A DNA stretch of 63,373 nucleotides, from assembly GCA_017400135.1 (NCBI GenBank), contig JAFPVJ010000010.1, positions 1 through 63,373 on the forward strand. Direction: 5' to 3'. Source of the stretch: Bacteroidales bacterium (GTDB lineage: Bacteria; Bacteroidota; Bacteroidia; Bacteroidales; UBA932). This document shows, piece by piece, positions 52,650-62,431 of this stretch. The position numbers and the translations under genes are program-made. Each line of letters starts with the position of its first letter. Position 1 is the stretch's first letter. The notes below the pieces were generated by a model, which did no database searches, was not told the DNA's origin, and worked only from the letters and a program-made list of their open reading frames with translations.

Positions 52650-55469
52650 ATGGGTCAGCAGGTCAACATAAAAATCAAGATCAACGACAACTTCAAGGAC
52701 GTGTCGGTTGATGCTGATTCCCTGGGCAAGGCCATCGACGAGGTGACGGGGAAGACCGACAGCCTGAATACGAGCATCGTCCGGCTTGGTTCTGTCACCC
52801 AGATTGCTGAAGCCGCGGCATCGGCGTTCGGCCAGCTCAATGACGTATTCAAGGGACTTACGGATGCAGCAGCCGCCCAGTCAGTCGCGGAGTCACGCCT
52901 GGAACAGGCAATGCATAACACGATGGGTGCGACGGCCGAAGAGGTCCAGTCCATCAAGGATCTCTGTTCCGCCCAGCAGCAACTTGGCGTCATCGGGGAC
53001 GAGGTGCAGTTGGCCGCCGCCCAGGAACTGGCCACCTACCTGGAGTATTCCGACTCCTTGAAGGCTATCATCCCGGTCATGAACGACATGGCCGCGCAGC
53101 AGTACGGCCTCGGGGCATCGGCCGAAAGCGTCACGCAGATTGCCACGATGCTCGGCAAGGTGATGAACGGCCAGACTGAGGCCCTGTCCCGCTACGGTTA
53201 CAAGTTTGATGACGCCCAGAAGCAGATACTCCAGTTCGGAACAGAGGCGGAACGGGCCGCCGTCCTGGTAGATGTGGTCGGCGAGTCCGTTGGAGGGATG
53301 AACGAAGCCCTGGCGCAGACACCTGCCGGCAAGATGCAGCAGATGGCCAACACCATGGGGGACTGGAAAGAGAAGATGGGGCAGGCCGTCCAGTCTATGA
53401 TGCCTTTCATCTCCGGCTTCAACCAGATTGCCCAAGGCGTCACCACCGTCACAAAACTTGCCACGGCATTCAAGGCGCTTGCGAATACTACCGCATTTGC
53501 CAAGGTGCAGTCCATCGCGATGTCCGTTGCGCAGAAGGCGCAGGCGCTTGCCGCCAGGATCCTTGGCGTCTCCAATTACAGTGCGGCCACGGCAACGGCC
53601 GCGCTCAAGACCCAGGTTATCGCCTTGGAAGCGGCAATGACAATGGGCCTTTCCCTCGCTATTTCCGCCGTCGTCGAACTCCTCGCCCGTCTTGTCGGGA
53701 AGGGGCATGAGGCGGCTGATGCCGTCGAGGAGGTGGATGATGCATCAAGCGCTTTTGCCGAGACATCCAAGGAGGCCCGCAGCGAAATCGCACTGTATCA
53801 GGTCAAGCTGGAGGATATCATCAAGCACCATAAGAACGATGCCCAGGCGGTCGAGGAACTGAACCAGAAATACGGCGAATCGTTCGGTTATTACAACACG
53901 GCCGAAACCTGGTACAAGGTCCTGACGGAAAAGAGCGCGGCCTATTGCCGGCAACTGGGATTCGAGGCCCAGGCCCGGATATATGCGTCGCAGATTGCTG
54001 CTCTCCAACTGGAGAAAGATGAGAACGATGCCGCCGCCCGGAACCTTGCAGAGAACGGTAATGTCTGGCGCCGTGGTTTCTTCACGAATCACATGACCAA
54101 AGAGGCCAAGGAAGTCCAGGCGAACGCCGAACGGATATCCGGTGCCATGGCCGCTGCCCAGGCGAAATTCGACGCTTGTACGCAGGGTATGATTGCAGCC
54201 CAGGATGAACTTCGGACAGGGATGGCGGAGACCTCTGAGGTGGCTTCCTGGCAGGAAATGAGCCTCTCCCAGCTGACCAAAGCAATCCAGACCCAGAAGG
54301 GAGTCGTGGAGTCTCTTGCGGGCGTTGACGAAAGACAGGCAAAAGAGGAGGCGAACCTTCTCCGGCAGATGGAGGCCCGTAAGAAAGCCCTCGAAGGGGC
54401 TTATGGCCTCGGGAACGGCTCCGGGAGCGGAAGCAGCAAGAACCAGTTCGACGGGTCAAAACTGATTGACAATGCCACGACCTACGAAGAACTGGGGAAC
54501 AATATCAAATACTACCAGAAGCAGCTGGAGTCCGCCAATATCACGGACGCACAGTCCATCGCCCTGATCAGCCAGAAGATTGCTGAACTCCAGTCCTTGC
54601 AGGAAGGGCTCAAGTCATTTGCCGCCGCATTGTCGGGGGATCTCGGCATCGATGAGATCGGGAAGCAGATTGACGAGGAGATGGACCGTCTGCTCGACCA
54701 GACGCTTGAAAGCGTCCAGAAAGATCTGGATAAGCAATGGGCTGAGATAACCAGGTTCGACGAGTTCAAAAACGCCTTGCTCGGAGGCGATATGAATATG
54801 GCGGTGGAACTCGGGGTGAAGGTCAAGGGAGCCGAGTACGCCAGGGAGCAGATAGAAACTCTCCAGAAGATGCTGGCCTTCGCAGAAGGGGACCAGAAGA
54901 AAGCCTTACAGGACGCAATCCAGTATTGGTCCCAGTTCACGAAGGTCCAGGCCGACAGCAAGACCAAGGGAGAAGCTGCCGCGTCCTCCCTCGATGCTGT
55001 ATCTTCGGTTATGAGTCAGTTGTCCGGCGTGGTGGAAGGATCCACCGGTGACTGGATGGCATGGGGAAGCCGGGTGCTGTCTTCCATTGCCGAGGTCATC
55101 CCCCAGTTGATATCCCTGGCAACCGCGAATACGGCCGTCGCTGCGACTGGGGCGGCTTCTTCCGTGGCCAGTATCCCCTATGTCGGTTGGATCATGGCTG
55201 GTGCTGCGGCACTCGGGCTGGTGGCCACGCTGGCGTCCATCCCGAAGTTTGCATCGGGCGCCATCGCTTACGGCCCGACCCTGGGTATTTTCGGTGAGTA
55301 CCCCGGGGCCTCCAACAACCCGGAGGTGCTCGCCCCGCTGGACAAGCTGAGGGGACTGCTGGGCGTGGATGAAGGCGGTGGAGTTGAGAAAGTGGAGTTC
55401 TCCATCCGCGGTGACCGGTTGGTGGCTATGGTTGATAAGCGAATCCGGATGATGATGAGGAACAGGTAA
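52650..55469 (+). CDS. Tail tape measure protein
   Basis: 939 aa. Long helical protein starting MGQQVNIKIKINDNFKDVSV, with AAAAQSVAESRLEQAMHNTMGATAEEVQ and FDDAQKQILQFGTEAERAAV typical of tape measures. Hydrophobic stretches follow (about residues 290-340 and 845-880, e.g. VASIPYVGWIMAGAAALGLV). The C-terminal ASGAIAYGPTLGIFGEYPGA motif is common at this end. It sets tail length and may form a channel for DNA entry. Confidence 0.92.
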   Translation: MGQQVNIKIKINDNFKDVSVDADSLGKAIDEVTGKTDSLNTSIVRLGSVTQIAEAAASAFGQLNDVFKGLTDAAAAQSVAESRLEQAMHNTMGATAEEVQSIKDLCSAQQQLGVIGDEVQLAAAQELATYLEYSDSLKAIIPVMNDMAAQQYGLGASAESVTQIATMLGKVMNGQTEALSRYGYKFDDAQKQILQFGTEAERAAVLVDVVGESVGGMNEALAQTPAGKMQQMANTMGDWKEKMGQAVQSMMPFISGFNQIAQGVTTVTKLATAFKALANTTAFAKVQSIAMSVAQKAQALAARILGVSNYSAATATAALKTQVIALEAAMTMGLSLAISAVVELLARLVGKGHEAADAVEEVDDASSAFAETSKEARSEIALYQVKLEDIIKHHKNDAQAVEELNQKYGESFGYYNTAETWYKVLTEKSAAYCRQLGFEAQARIYASQIAALQLEKDENDAAARNLAENGNVWRRGFFTNHMTKEAKEVQANAERISGAMAAAQAKFDACTQGMIAAQDELRTGMAETSEVASWQEMSLSQLTKAIQTQKGVVESLAGVDERQAKEEANLLRQMEARKKALEGAYGLGNGSGSGSSKNQFDGSKLIDNATTYEELGNNIKYYQKQLESANITDAQSIALISQKIAELQSLQEGLKSFAAALSGDLGIDEIGKQIDEEMDRLLDQTLESVQKDLDKQWAEITRFDEFKNALLGGDMNMAVELGVKVKGAEYAREQIETLQKMLAFAEGDQKKALQDAIQYWSQFTKVQADSKTKGEAAASSLDAVSSVMSQLSGVVEGSTGDWMAWGSRVLSSIAEVIPQLISLATANTAVAATGAASSVASIPYVGWIMAGAAALGLVATLASIPKFASGAIAYGPTLGIFGEYPGASNNPEVLAPLDKLRGLLGVDEGGGVEKVEFSIRGDRLVAMVDKRIRMMMRNR

Positions 55470-57808
55470 TGGCTATGCAGTTGAGATATGCCGGCGAGTT
55501 CTACGCCGTGGACGGGACCGTCTGGAGGTGCGAGATCCTCCAGGAGGCGGCTTCCGCATTCGCGCCCGTGGGCGAGCTGGATCTATCTACGAATAACAGC
55601 CCGCTTGTTATCGAGTGGCCCGAGCATGAGCTGGAGGAACCTGTCTGCGGGAGCACTGCGACCCTGATAATCAACTCCCCAGGTGACCGGACCTATGAGG
55701 ATCTGTATACGGTCCAGCCCGGGCGTATCCGCCTGGATGTCTATAGGGGAGGAGCCCTTTACTGGAGTGGGGCACTGGATCCGGAGACCTACGAAGAACC
55801 CTACCAGCGGGGAATGAACTATGACGTGACCCTGACCTTTGCCGACTTCGGCATCCTGGACAGGCTGCCGTACAATCTTTCCGGCCGCAAGACCCTCCAG
55901 GAACTTGTCACGGCCGCCCTGGACCGATCCGGAATCATCTACGGGTCCATCGACCAGACCCTTATATCGACCACCTTTACGGATGGAACCCCTCTCGGGC
56001 TCGGCGCTTTGTCACTCCCTTCGGAGAATTTCTTCGACGAAGACGGGATTGCTTCCAGCTGGCGTGAGGTGCTGGACGGGATCCTGCAGCCCCTCGGCCT
56101 CAGGATGGTCCAGAGGAAAGGAAAGATATGGGTGTATGATCTGAACGGCCTTTATACTATTCCTGCGTCGGTCCGTGCCCTGGAATGGGATGGGGCGAGT
56201 TCAACCTATGGGACCCCGCCTGTGTATAACAACATCAAGGTTACGTTTTCGCCCTATTCAAAGGCCAAGTTGTCGCCGGAGTTCGAATACGGTGATGTCG
56301 CCGACCCTGCGCTCGTCAACAAAACGACAAGTGTGACGAACCCGGAGCGGTATTCCTTCTATCTGGATTATGACGAGAATCACCGGCATGATGGGGATTG
56401 GGACTACGACCTTATCGGGTTCACAATCTTCCTTTCGAGCGATTCCGCCAAATGCACTGGGCTTGACGCCATTGGTACCGGCAACCGCTTTTTCAAGATC
56501 GTCCCGCTTTTGGGCGGGTCGGAAGCGGAGGGGGTGGCCGTCGGTTTCCGTGCGAACGTCCATTTCCCGATGACGGCCGGAACCCCCATCAAGGGTATCA
56601 ATCCGGGCAGCCACCCGCAATCCCTGGCCTTACGTACGAAGCGGATGTTCCTTCCGAAGGTCAGCCCGGAAGACCAAGAGCAGAATTACCTCAAGATTGT
56701 TATGGAGATCCTGGCGGATCCGCGCTACAATCCCTTTGAGGAGGCTCCGGAGGATGAGGACAGCAATGAAAATGAAAACTATGCCGAGTTTAAGAGCTGG
56801 GCACAGCAAGCCTTCATCCCCGTGGATATTGTCATGTACGATGAAAGTGGGACGGCGCTCTACCATTACCGGAATAAACAGATGACCCTGCTCGGGCATC
56901 CGGCTAACTCCGTTGCCGGATGCGCACGGACACAGAACAATCAAGGGGATACCATAGATGGATGGGTGGCTGGTGATGCTGCATTCGGTGACGCCTGGTT
57001 GGCCTATTACGATTCGGAACTTGACCTCAGGGAGGGATGCGGCGTGCTCGGATGGAAGGCCAACCGGCAGAATTTCGGGAAGCCCTGGTCGGAGGGGCGG
57101 AAGGCCAGCAAGCGTAAGATCTATTACAAGAACCAAAGCCTGCAGAAGACTGACTGGTGGTCGTTCGACTCCTTCAAAAAAGCCCCGGATGGGCAGTTCG
57201 TCCCTTACCCTCCCGATGGGGGGTATCTCGAGATTCGTGTATACAACGGCGTCTACATCTTTGATGATACGGATCTGTTCAGTTATCAGGGCGAGATCAG
57301 CGGGTTTGCGCAGCAGGGCCTTTATGAGAAACTCCGCTGGCTCCTGTATAAAGCTCCCGAAGTGTCCGTTGTAAAGAGGACCCTCACTTTTGACGATTCG
57401 GAGATTGATGACGTGGAATATTCCGGGGTGGCCAACGTGGATGCGAAGGAGGATCTCGAGCTGGAGACCATCTGCGGGACGGCAATGGGCATCTGCCCAA
57501 CCGCCAAAGGCGTTTATCTCCGGGTTTCAAACGGACAGCAGTTACAGCAGCTGACCAGGGCAGGGAGGACTGACCATCCTGAACAGTTGCTTGTCGGAAC
57601 CCTGTACAGCCAGTATGCGGAACGCAAGGTATCCCTGTCCGGGGAAGTCCGGCTTGACCCGGAGGGGATCTCCCTATACTCGGACGCGACCCAACCAGCC
57701 GGCCGGAAGTTCGTGCTCAAGAGTGAACGACAGGACATCCGGATGGATTGTTCGGAAATCAAGGCGGTGGAAATCCGCCCCGACGAATACACAGGCGTTG
57801 AATCATAG
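55469..57808 (+). CDS. Distal tail/baseplate protein
   Basis: 779 aa, start overlapping the tape-measure stop (TAATG). N-terminal part QLRYAGEFYAVDGTVWRCEI... with EHELEEPVCGSTATLIINS and VYRGGALYWSGALDPETYEEP reads as a beta-sandwich tail-tip domain. The rest is beta-rich with WREVLDGILQPLGLRMVQRKGKIW. Position equals the distal tail/tail-associated proteins of siphophages; a hub or receptor-binding platform role is inferred. Confidence 0.7.
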   Translation: MAMQLRYAGEFYAVDGTVWRCEILQEAASAFAPVGELDLSTNNSPLVIEWPEHELEEPVCGSTATLIINSPGDRTYEDLYTVQPGRIRLDVYRGGALYWSGALDPETYEEPYQRGMNYDVTLTFADFGILDRLPYNLSGRKTLQELVTAALDRSGIIYGSIDQTLISTTFTDGTPLGLGALSLPSENFFDEDGIASSWREVLDGILQPLGLRMVQRKGKIWVYDLNGLYTIPASVRALEWDGASSTYGTPPVYNNIKVTFSPYSKAKLSPEFEYGDVADPALVNKTTSVTNPERYSFYLDYDENHRHDGDWDYDLIGFTIFLSSDSAKCTGLDAIGTGNRFFKIVPLLGGSEAEGVAVGFRANVHFPMTAGTPIKGINPGSHPQSLALRTKRMFLPKVSPEDQEQNYLKIVMEILADPRYNPFEEAPEDEDSNENENYAEFKSWAQQAFIPVDIVMYDESGTALYHYRNKQMTLLGHPANSVAGCARTQNNQGDTIDGWVAGDAAFGDAWLAYYDSELDLREGCGVLGWKANRQNFGKPWSEGRKASKRKIYYKNQSLQKTDWWSFDSFKKAPDGQFVPYPPDGGYLEIRVYNGVYIFDDTDLFSYQGEISGFAQQGLYEKLRWLLYKAPEVSVVKRTLTFDDSEIDDVEYSGVANVDAKEDLELETICGTAMGICPTAKGVYLRVSNGQQLQQLTRAGRTDHPEQLLVGTLYSQYAERKVSLSGEVRLDPEGISLYSDATQPAGRKFVLKSERQDIRMDCSEIKAVEIRPDEYTGVES

Positions 57809-57811
57809 AAA

Positions 57812-59419
57812 ATGCCGGCAAACGAATACATACAAAGCGTGGTGAACCGCACGGCTCGGCCGAGGTCAAAAAGACTCCGGGAGCTGGGTGGCACCATCGT
57901 CAGCACCTCTGCTTCTGTGGTGGCTGGTGGCGGATACTCAGGGGCCGGCCAGAATCATAGCCATGCGAACCTGGCTGACCTGAACCGCATAACCGTCACC
58001 GATGGCTATATCTACTTGACCGACGAGGTCATCGACCCGAACACCCAGGATGTGACCATAGAGACGGAGAAGGCGATGGCCGGCTACGCGGACCGCGCCG
58101 GTGCGAACGCCGACGGCTACACGCTGGACTGGTTCATCCCGGTGACGGTTGATGGGGTTCTGACCCTCAAGCTCAATCCTATTTACGCAGGCCTCTGGTC
58201 TGAAGGGTGGATCTCTGCCGGCGGCGTAGGCTCAGGAGGCGGAGGTGGCGGAGGGTCTACCGTGTCCGTGACTCAGATTCTCACTTCCGGCACATCGATA
58301 GCTACTATCGCCGTGGATGGTGTCTCGACAACGATATATGCGCCGTCAGGCGGCGGCACCCAGGTCAGCTGGGGGACGGCTACCGGCTACGTCATCCCGC
58401 TCACTGTAGGTGGCACGACGAAGAATCTGCTGCTCTCTGGCGCGCTTACAAACTACGCCACACAGTCCTGGGTGACACAGCAGGGATATCTCACATCTTC
58501 CGGCTTGTCCGGCTACGCGACTGAGAGCTGGGTGAATAACAAGGGATATATTACGGATTCCGCCCTCAACGGATACGCTACGCAGGCGTGGGTCGGCCAG
58601 CGGGGATACCTCACGTCTTCGGACTTGTCCGGCTATGCAACTGAGAACTGGGTGAATAATAAGGGGTATATTACGAATTCAGCCCTCAATGGATACGCTA
58701 CGCAGACGTGGGTCGGGCAGCAGGGTTACCTCACATCCTCCGCTTTGTCCGGCTATGCAACAGAGAGCTGGGTACAGCAGCAGGGGTATGCCACGACGGT
58801 ATGGATTGGCGAGCAAGGCTACCTCACGGCCCTCGGATACATCGGCACGACGCAGGTGCAGGCATCGTCCGGCCACCAGGCGCTCGCAGGGATCACGCAG
58901 ATAGGACTCGCAAGCAGCTCTTCCTCTTCAGCACCGAAAGGAACGCTGAAACCCATCTCCCTCAGCGGTCAGTCGGCACTTGTCCCGAAGTACGGCCTCC
59001 GCTGGACGTATCAGTACCTCGACCAGAGTTCCGTCAATCCAACGCTCCAGACAGTCAATAAGACCATCGCCTTCACGGATGACATCCCTACACCGAAGAA
59101 GTTGTACTTCGGCTCCACGTCATCCGGATACTACTATGACACGACAGCCCAGAAGGTGCTGACCGCAGCCCTCATCGGTGGCGTTGACCTCACAAGCGCC
59201 CAAACGATAGCCGGCGTTAAGACCTTCTCGGACGGGATAGTCGGCGGTGACATCACGGTCCCCCAAAACAAGCACATCGACATCGGGCCGATTCGCATCG
59301 AGTATGACGCGACGAACAAGGCACTCTACATAACGAAGGCGGACAGTTCCGACACCAATACTTACGGCCTCCACGCTGACGGCTTCATCACCGCCGGCGC
59401 AGCCAATCCGAACGTATAA
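57812..59419 (+). CDS. Tail fibre with tandem YATxxWV repeats
   Basis: 535 aa. N-terminal attachment part with GGGYSGAGQNHSHANL and a Gly-rich hinge (VGSGGGGGGGST). Repeats of about 20 residues of the form YATxxWVxxxGYLTSSxLSG follow (about residues 216-340). A C-terminal region (SSGYYYDTTAQKVLTAALIG, VDLTSAQTIAGVKTFSDGI) is of the type found in trimeric fibres. It probably binds a surface receptor of the host. The gene's repeat DNA is nearly identical from unit to unit. Confidence 0.78.
   Translation: MPANEYIQSVVNRTARPRSKRLRELGGTIVSTSASVVAGGGYSGAGQNHSHANLADLNRITVTDGYIYLTDEVIDPNTQDVTIETEKAMAGYADRAGANADGYTLDWFIPVTVDGVLTLKLNPIYAGLWSEGWISAGGVGSGGGGGGGSTVSVTQILTSGTSIATIAVDGVSTTIYAPSGGGTQVSWGTATGYVIPLTVGGTTKNLLLSGALTNYATQSWVTQQGYLTSSGLSGYATESWVNNKGYITDSALNGYATQAWVGQRGYLTSSDLSGYATENWVNNKGYITNSALNGYATQTWVGQQGYLTSSALSGYATESWVQQQGYATTVWIGEQGYLTALGYIGTTQVQASSGHQALAGITQIGLASSSSSSAPKGTLKPISLSGQSALVPKYGLRWTYQYLDQSSVNPTLQTVNKTIAFTDDIPTPKKLYFGSTSSGYYYDTTAQKVLTAALIGGVDLTSAQTIAGVKTFSDGIVGGDITVPQNKHIDIGPIRIEYDATNKALYITKADSSDTNTYGLHADGFITAGAANPNV
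58448..58807 (+). repeat. Tandem 120-bp (2 x 60-bp) repeats inside the fibre gene
   Basis: TCCGGCTAYGCRACTGAGAR recurs at 58508, 58628 and 58748, exactly 120 bp apart, and half-units recur every 60 bp (for example GGATACGCTACGCAG at 58569 and 58689). Copies differ by scattered single bases. In-frame gain or loss of units by slippage would change fibre length without breaking the frame. Confidence 0.85.
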
Positions 59420-59423
59420 GACT

Positions 59424-61172
59424 ATGAGCCACAGTAACGGGAAAATATATCGAGACACCTCAGTGAACCCGCCCATCGGCATCGACGCCCTGGGCGACGT
59501 CGCTACGGTGACCGGACACAACACCGGCGACTGGGGCCAGCTGTGCGGGGACATGGATGAGAACGGGGCGGCCGTGAACAAGGTGAATGTGAATTCTGTC
59601 CACAAGCCAGTCCGCTCTTCCCTGAAGGGCGGTACCGAACTGGAGATAAAGGTGCCTGCGAAGTATGGTTTCCAGGTAGACGCTAAGTCCGCCGGATCAA
59701 GCACCTTGTCCTTCGTCCAAGGCCTCCGGAGCCAGGGGGCGAACTACGTCCATTGGGCCTGGAACAAGCCCCGCGGTGAGAATCGAAGCCCGAAGGAATC
59801 CTATCGCATTACTGACTTCGAGGGCTACAACCACAATCAACTGCCCTACCGGACTCCGTACTTCTTGAATCGGCTCTCCGCCAGCCAGATATCAATTAAC
59901 GGGGGGCAGCCACTCGAGGTGGAGGTTGCCCGCCGTAGCACGAAGACTCAAACACTCTTGTCGAATTCTTTCGTCCTCAATGATGCCTATGATGTCACAG
60001 TACTAGTGACAATCGAGGACCCGGACCCGGAGAGCGCGGCGTCTTATATGAACTGGTACGTCGACGGCGACTTCGAGATCAACCTGATTGACTCCAACGG
60101 CCGGGTGGTCGACTGGGACTACCAGACCGGCTTCGGCATCAAGACCGGCAATATCCCGCAGACCATCTCCCTGCACTTCGAGGGCTGGCACTCGCTGGAC
60201 GGATACACGGGCCCCTTCCGCATCCAGTACCGGCTACACATGGAAAACGACACCTACTACAACGACGGCTCGAACGACGTGTATATTCCGGTTACCCTGA
60301 AGATTGACACCGTGTACGCCGCTACCCTGACGATGTCGAAAACTGGCCAGGACGGCGTGGTCATCCGGCCCGGGGGGACGGAGGCGGAGTGGCGGGAGAA
60401 CGGCTATCGGGCCCGGAGCGCTGTCTTCGGGGCGAATGGGCACTGGCCCATCGCCGTCATTGAGGTCTGCAACGGGAGCACGACCCAACGGAAGATCTGC
60501 CTCGTCCCAAGTTCCGGCTTCATCCCTTTCCAGCGCATCGGGATAACCATCCAGCCCCGGCAGGCGACAGACGGGAAGGATATCATTGTGTATTTGCTCT
60601 ATGGGAACTACAGCCAGATATTCCCGAACATGGAGCGCCAGGTAGACTACGGGGACTTATCTCTGGCCGATGCTTACGTCCTGACTTGCGCCCCGAATTG
60701 TTATAACGAGCTCGGCGTCATCCCCTCGGATCCGCCTGTGTTCATGTTCTACCAGCAGGACTGCCAAGGCGCCCGGCTGGACTATCACAACGGCACATAC
60801 CAGCAGAATCTCAATCCGCTTGCCAGCGGCTTCACGAGTCGGGAGGAACTGGTTGACCGCTTCCGGCTCGACTGGGACTTCGGCTGCGACAACGTGCCGG
60901 TGCAGATGAACCTCGATTTCCATCTGGATATCTACAACACGGACGGAGAGCTCCTGCAGAGCGATGTCCAGACGCTGGTGGCCGCCCCCTCCTCCTGGTG
61001 GTACGGTTCCGTCCATTGGGACGTAGACCTGCACACGGAGTCCCTGGCACCGTACGAGATGTGCGCCCGCATGTGGGCGGACATCGGCGGCGAGATCTAC
61101 TACATCCAGTTCTACCCACAAGCCGTCGCGACCAGCGAGCCCGAGCTCTATCCGCTTGGATGGCAAGACTAA
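59424..61172 (+). CDS. Large tail-associated protein of unknown function (582 aa)
   Basis: Starts 4 nt after the fibre gene. N-terminal region MSHSNGKIYRDTSVNPPIGIDALGDVATVTGHN... resembles the start of structural proteins in Bacteroidetes phages; three or more beta-sandwich-like segments follow (VTVLVTIEDPDPESAASYMN, TLKIDTVYAATLTMSKTGQD, VQMNLDFHLDIYNTDGE). No catalytic motif. Probably a tail or receptor-contact protein. Confidence 0.6.
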   Translation: MSHSNGKIYRDTSVNPPIGIDALGDVATVTGHNTGDWGQLCGDMDENGAAVNKVNVNSVHKPVRSSLKGGTELEIKVPAKYGFQVDAKSAGSSTLSFVQGLRSQGANYVHWAWNKPRGENRSPKESYRITDFEGYNHNQLPYRTPYFLNRLSASQISINGGQPLEVEVARRSTKTQTLLSNSFVLNDAYDVTVLVTIEDPDPESAASYMNWYVDGDFEINLIDSNGRVVDWDYQTGFGIKTGNIPQTISLHFEGWHSLDGYTGPFRIQYRLHMENDTYYNDGSNDVYIPVTLKIDTVYAATLTMSKTGQDGVVIRPGGTEAEWRENGYRARSAVFGANGHWPIAVIEVCNGSTTQRKICLVPSSGFIPFQRIGITIQPRQATDGKDIIVYLLYGNYSQIFPNMERQVDYGDLSLADAYVLTCAPNCYNELGVIPSDPPVFMFYQQDCQGARLDYHNGTYQQNLNPLASGFTSREELVDRFRLDWDFGCDNVPVQMNLDFHLDIYNTDGELLQSDVQTLVAAPSSWWYGSVHWDVDLHTESLAPYEMCARMWADIGGEIYYIQFYPQAVATSEPELYPLGWQD

Positions 61173-61189
61173 CAAAAAACCATAAGATT

Positions 61190-61402
61190 ATGCAGCAGAA
61201 AACTCTCACCAACAAAGAAAGACTCATGCAGGGCGTCAAGGTCATCACCCTGCTCGTCTGGTTCGTGGCTACGGTCTGGACCTTTTCCAACGTTATGCAA
61301 TACGCCCCCGGCACCTTCGTGAAGTGGGTGGCCGGCGTGCTTCTGGCCATGAACTTTTACGCTATGGCCCGCAAGATCAAAAAACTCTGGGACGAAGAAT
61401 AG
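61190..61402 (+). CDS. Small two-helix membrane protein (70 aa)
   Basis: MQQKTLTNKERLMQGVKVIT LLVWFVATVWTFSN, then APGTFVKWVAGVLLAMNFYA and a basic-acidic tail. Two membrane helices and small size suit a holin. Position after the tail genes, away from the amidase, leaves the function open. Confidence 0.6.
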   Translation: MQQKTLTNKERLMQGVKVITLLVWFVATVWTFSNVMQYAPGTFVKWVAGVLLAMNFYAMARKIKKLWDEE

Positions 61403-61411
61403 GAGGTACCC

Positions 61412-61828
61412 ATGAAGAAAATAGATGTACAAAATGCCGTAAACGCTTACGGGCGCATCCCGGTCAACAAGGTCAAGGACGATGTCGTCCGGAATACCCT
61501 CATCTACGACTACCGCCGCCTTCGGAAGGTTTCCCGGGAAATCGAGGAGGAGCGCACCGATTTGGTGGAGAAATTCCAGGCCGACTTCGCCGTGGAAATG
61601 GAGGAGGCCCGCTCCCTCCGGCAAAGCGGGAAGGCCGTCACCGGCCCAGCCCTCGTTCCATTCCTGAAGGCTGAAGCTGAGCTGAACCAGACTGTACGGG
61701 CGATGTTCCGCGAGGAGGTCGATCTGGATCTCAAGACCGTGCCAATGGACGATTTCGTCAAGGCCGTGAAGGATGGCGAATATACCTTCGAGGATCTCTC
61801 CGCTCTTGACGGCATCGTTCTCGAATAG
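61412..61828 (+). CDS. Helical protein of unknown function (138 aa)
   Basis: MKKIDVQNAVNAYGRIPVNKVKDDVVRN..., almost entirely helical and charged. It recurs in my memory as a type of short late-region protein in Bacteroidetes phages, without assigned function. Ten nt after the membrane-protein gene. Confidence 0.55.
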   Translation: MKKIDVQNAVNAYGRIPVNKVKDDVVRNTLIYDYRRLRKVSREIEEERTDLVEKFQADFAVEMEEARSLRQSGKAVTGPALVPFLKAEAELNQTVRAMFREEVDLDLKTVPMDDFVKAVKDGEYTFEDLSALDGIVLE

Positions 61829-61857
61829 TATTCAAACCCTCTTTAATAGCCACTCAA

Positions 61858-62412
61858 ATGCACGCAGAACGATTCCAGAATGACAGGCACTTTGTCTGGT
61901 TCTTCTACTTGAACAACGAGTCGAAAACCCCCTTCACTCTTGAAGGGAGGGATCTGACCTTGGAAGTTCAAGCCGGCCTCACTCGGATTCCGATACCGGA
62001 GTTCACGGTGTCGGGGAATGCCATTGATTTCTTCTTCCGGGGCAAAGACCAAAAACGACCCGCCCCGATTGTACTCACGCTCTATATCGATAAAGGCAAG
62101 CCCGGGATGATGGCCATCGACGCCATTGCAGGCGAGATGACGCCCCACAGCGGGATTCCCGGGTGCAAGGGTCATACTGGTGTATCCATCCCTGGCGCGG
62201 AACTGGTGTCCTTCGTCGGGGAGTGGATAGATGAAAGACTCATTCCGTCCAGCATCGCCCGTGTGGATGATGTCAATGAGAGCCTTGCTGCCCTTAGGAA
62301 TGAACTCAACACCTTCAAGTCGGCGTTTGAGACCATGCTGGACCGTCTTCAGGAGGCGGCGCATTGGTCCGATGGCTTCATCTGGAAGGATTCGCTAATC
62401 TGGAGAGAATAA
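61858..62412 (+). CDS. Structural-type protein of unknown function (184 aa)
   Basis: MHAERFQNDRHFVWFFYLNN..., an N-terminal beta-sandwich-like domain (FTLEGRDLTLEVQAGLTRIP, DQKRPAPIVLTLYIDKGKPG) and a C-terminal coiled coil (VDDVNESLAALRNELNTFKS). The upper collar or a fibre-attachment role is possible. No catalytic motif. Confidence 0.55.
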   Translation: MHAERFQNDRHFVWFFYLNNESKTPFTLEGRDLTLEVQAGLTRIPIPEFTVSGNAIDFFFRGKDQKRPAPIVLTLYIDKGKPGMMAIDAIAGEMTPHSGIPGCKGHTGVSIPGAELVSFVGEWIDERLIPSSIARVDDVNESLAALRNELNTFKSAFETMLDRLQEAAHWSDGFIWKDSLIWRE

Positions 62413-62431
62413 CATCCAACTAAACAAAAAT

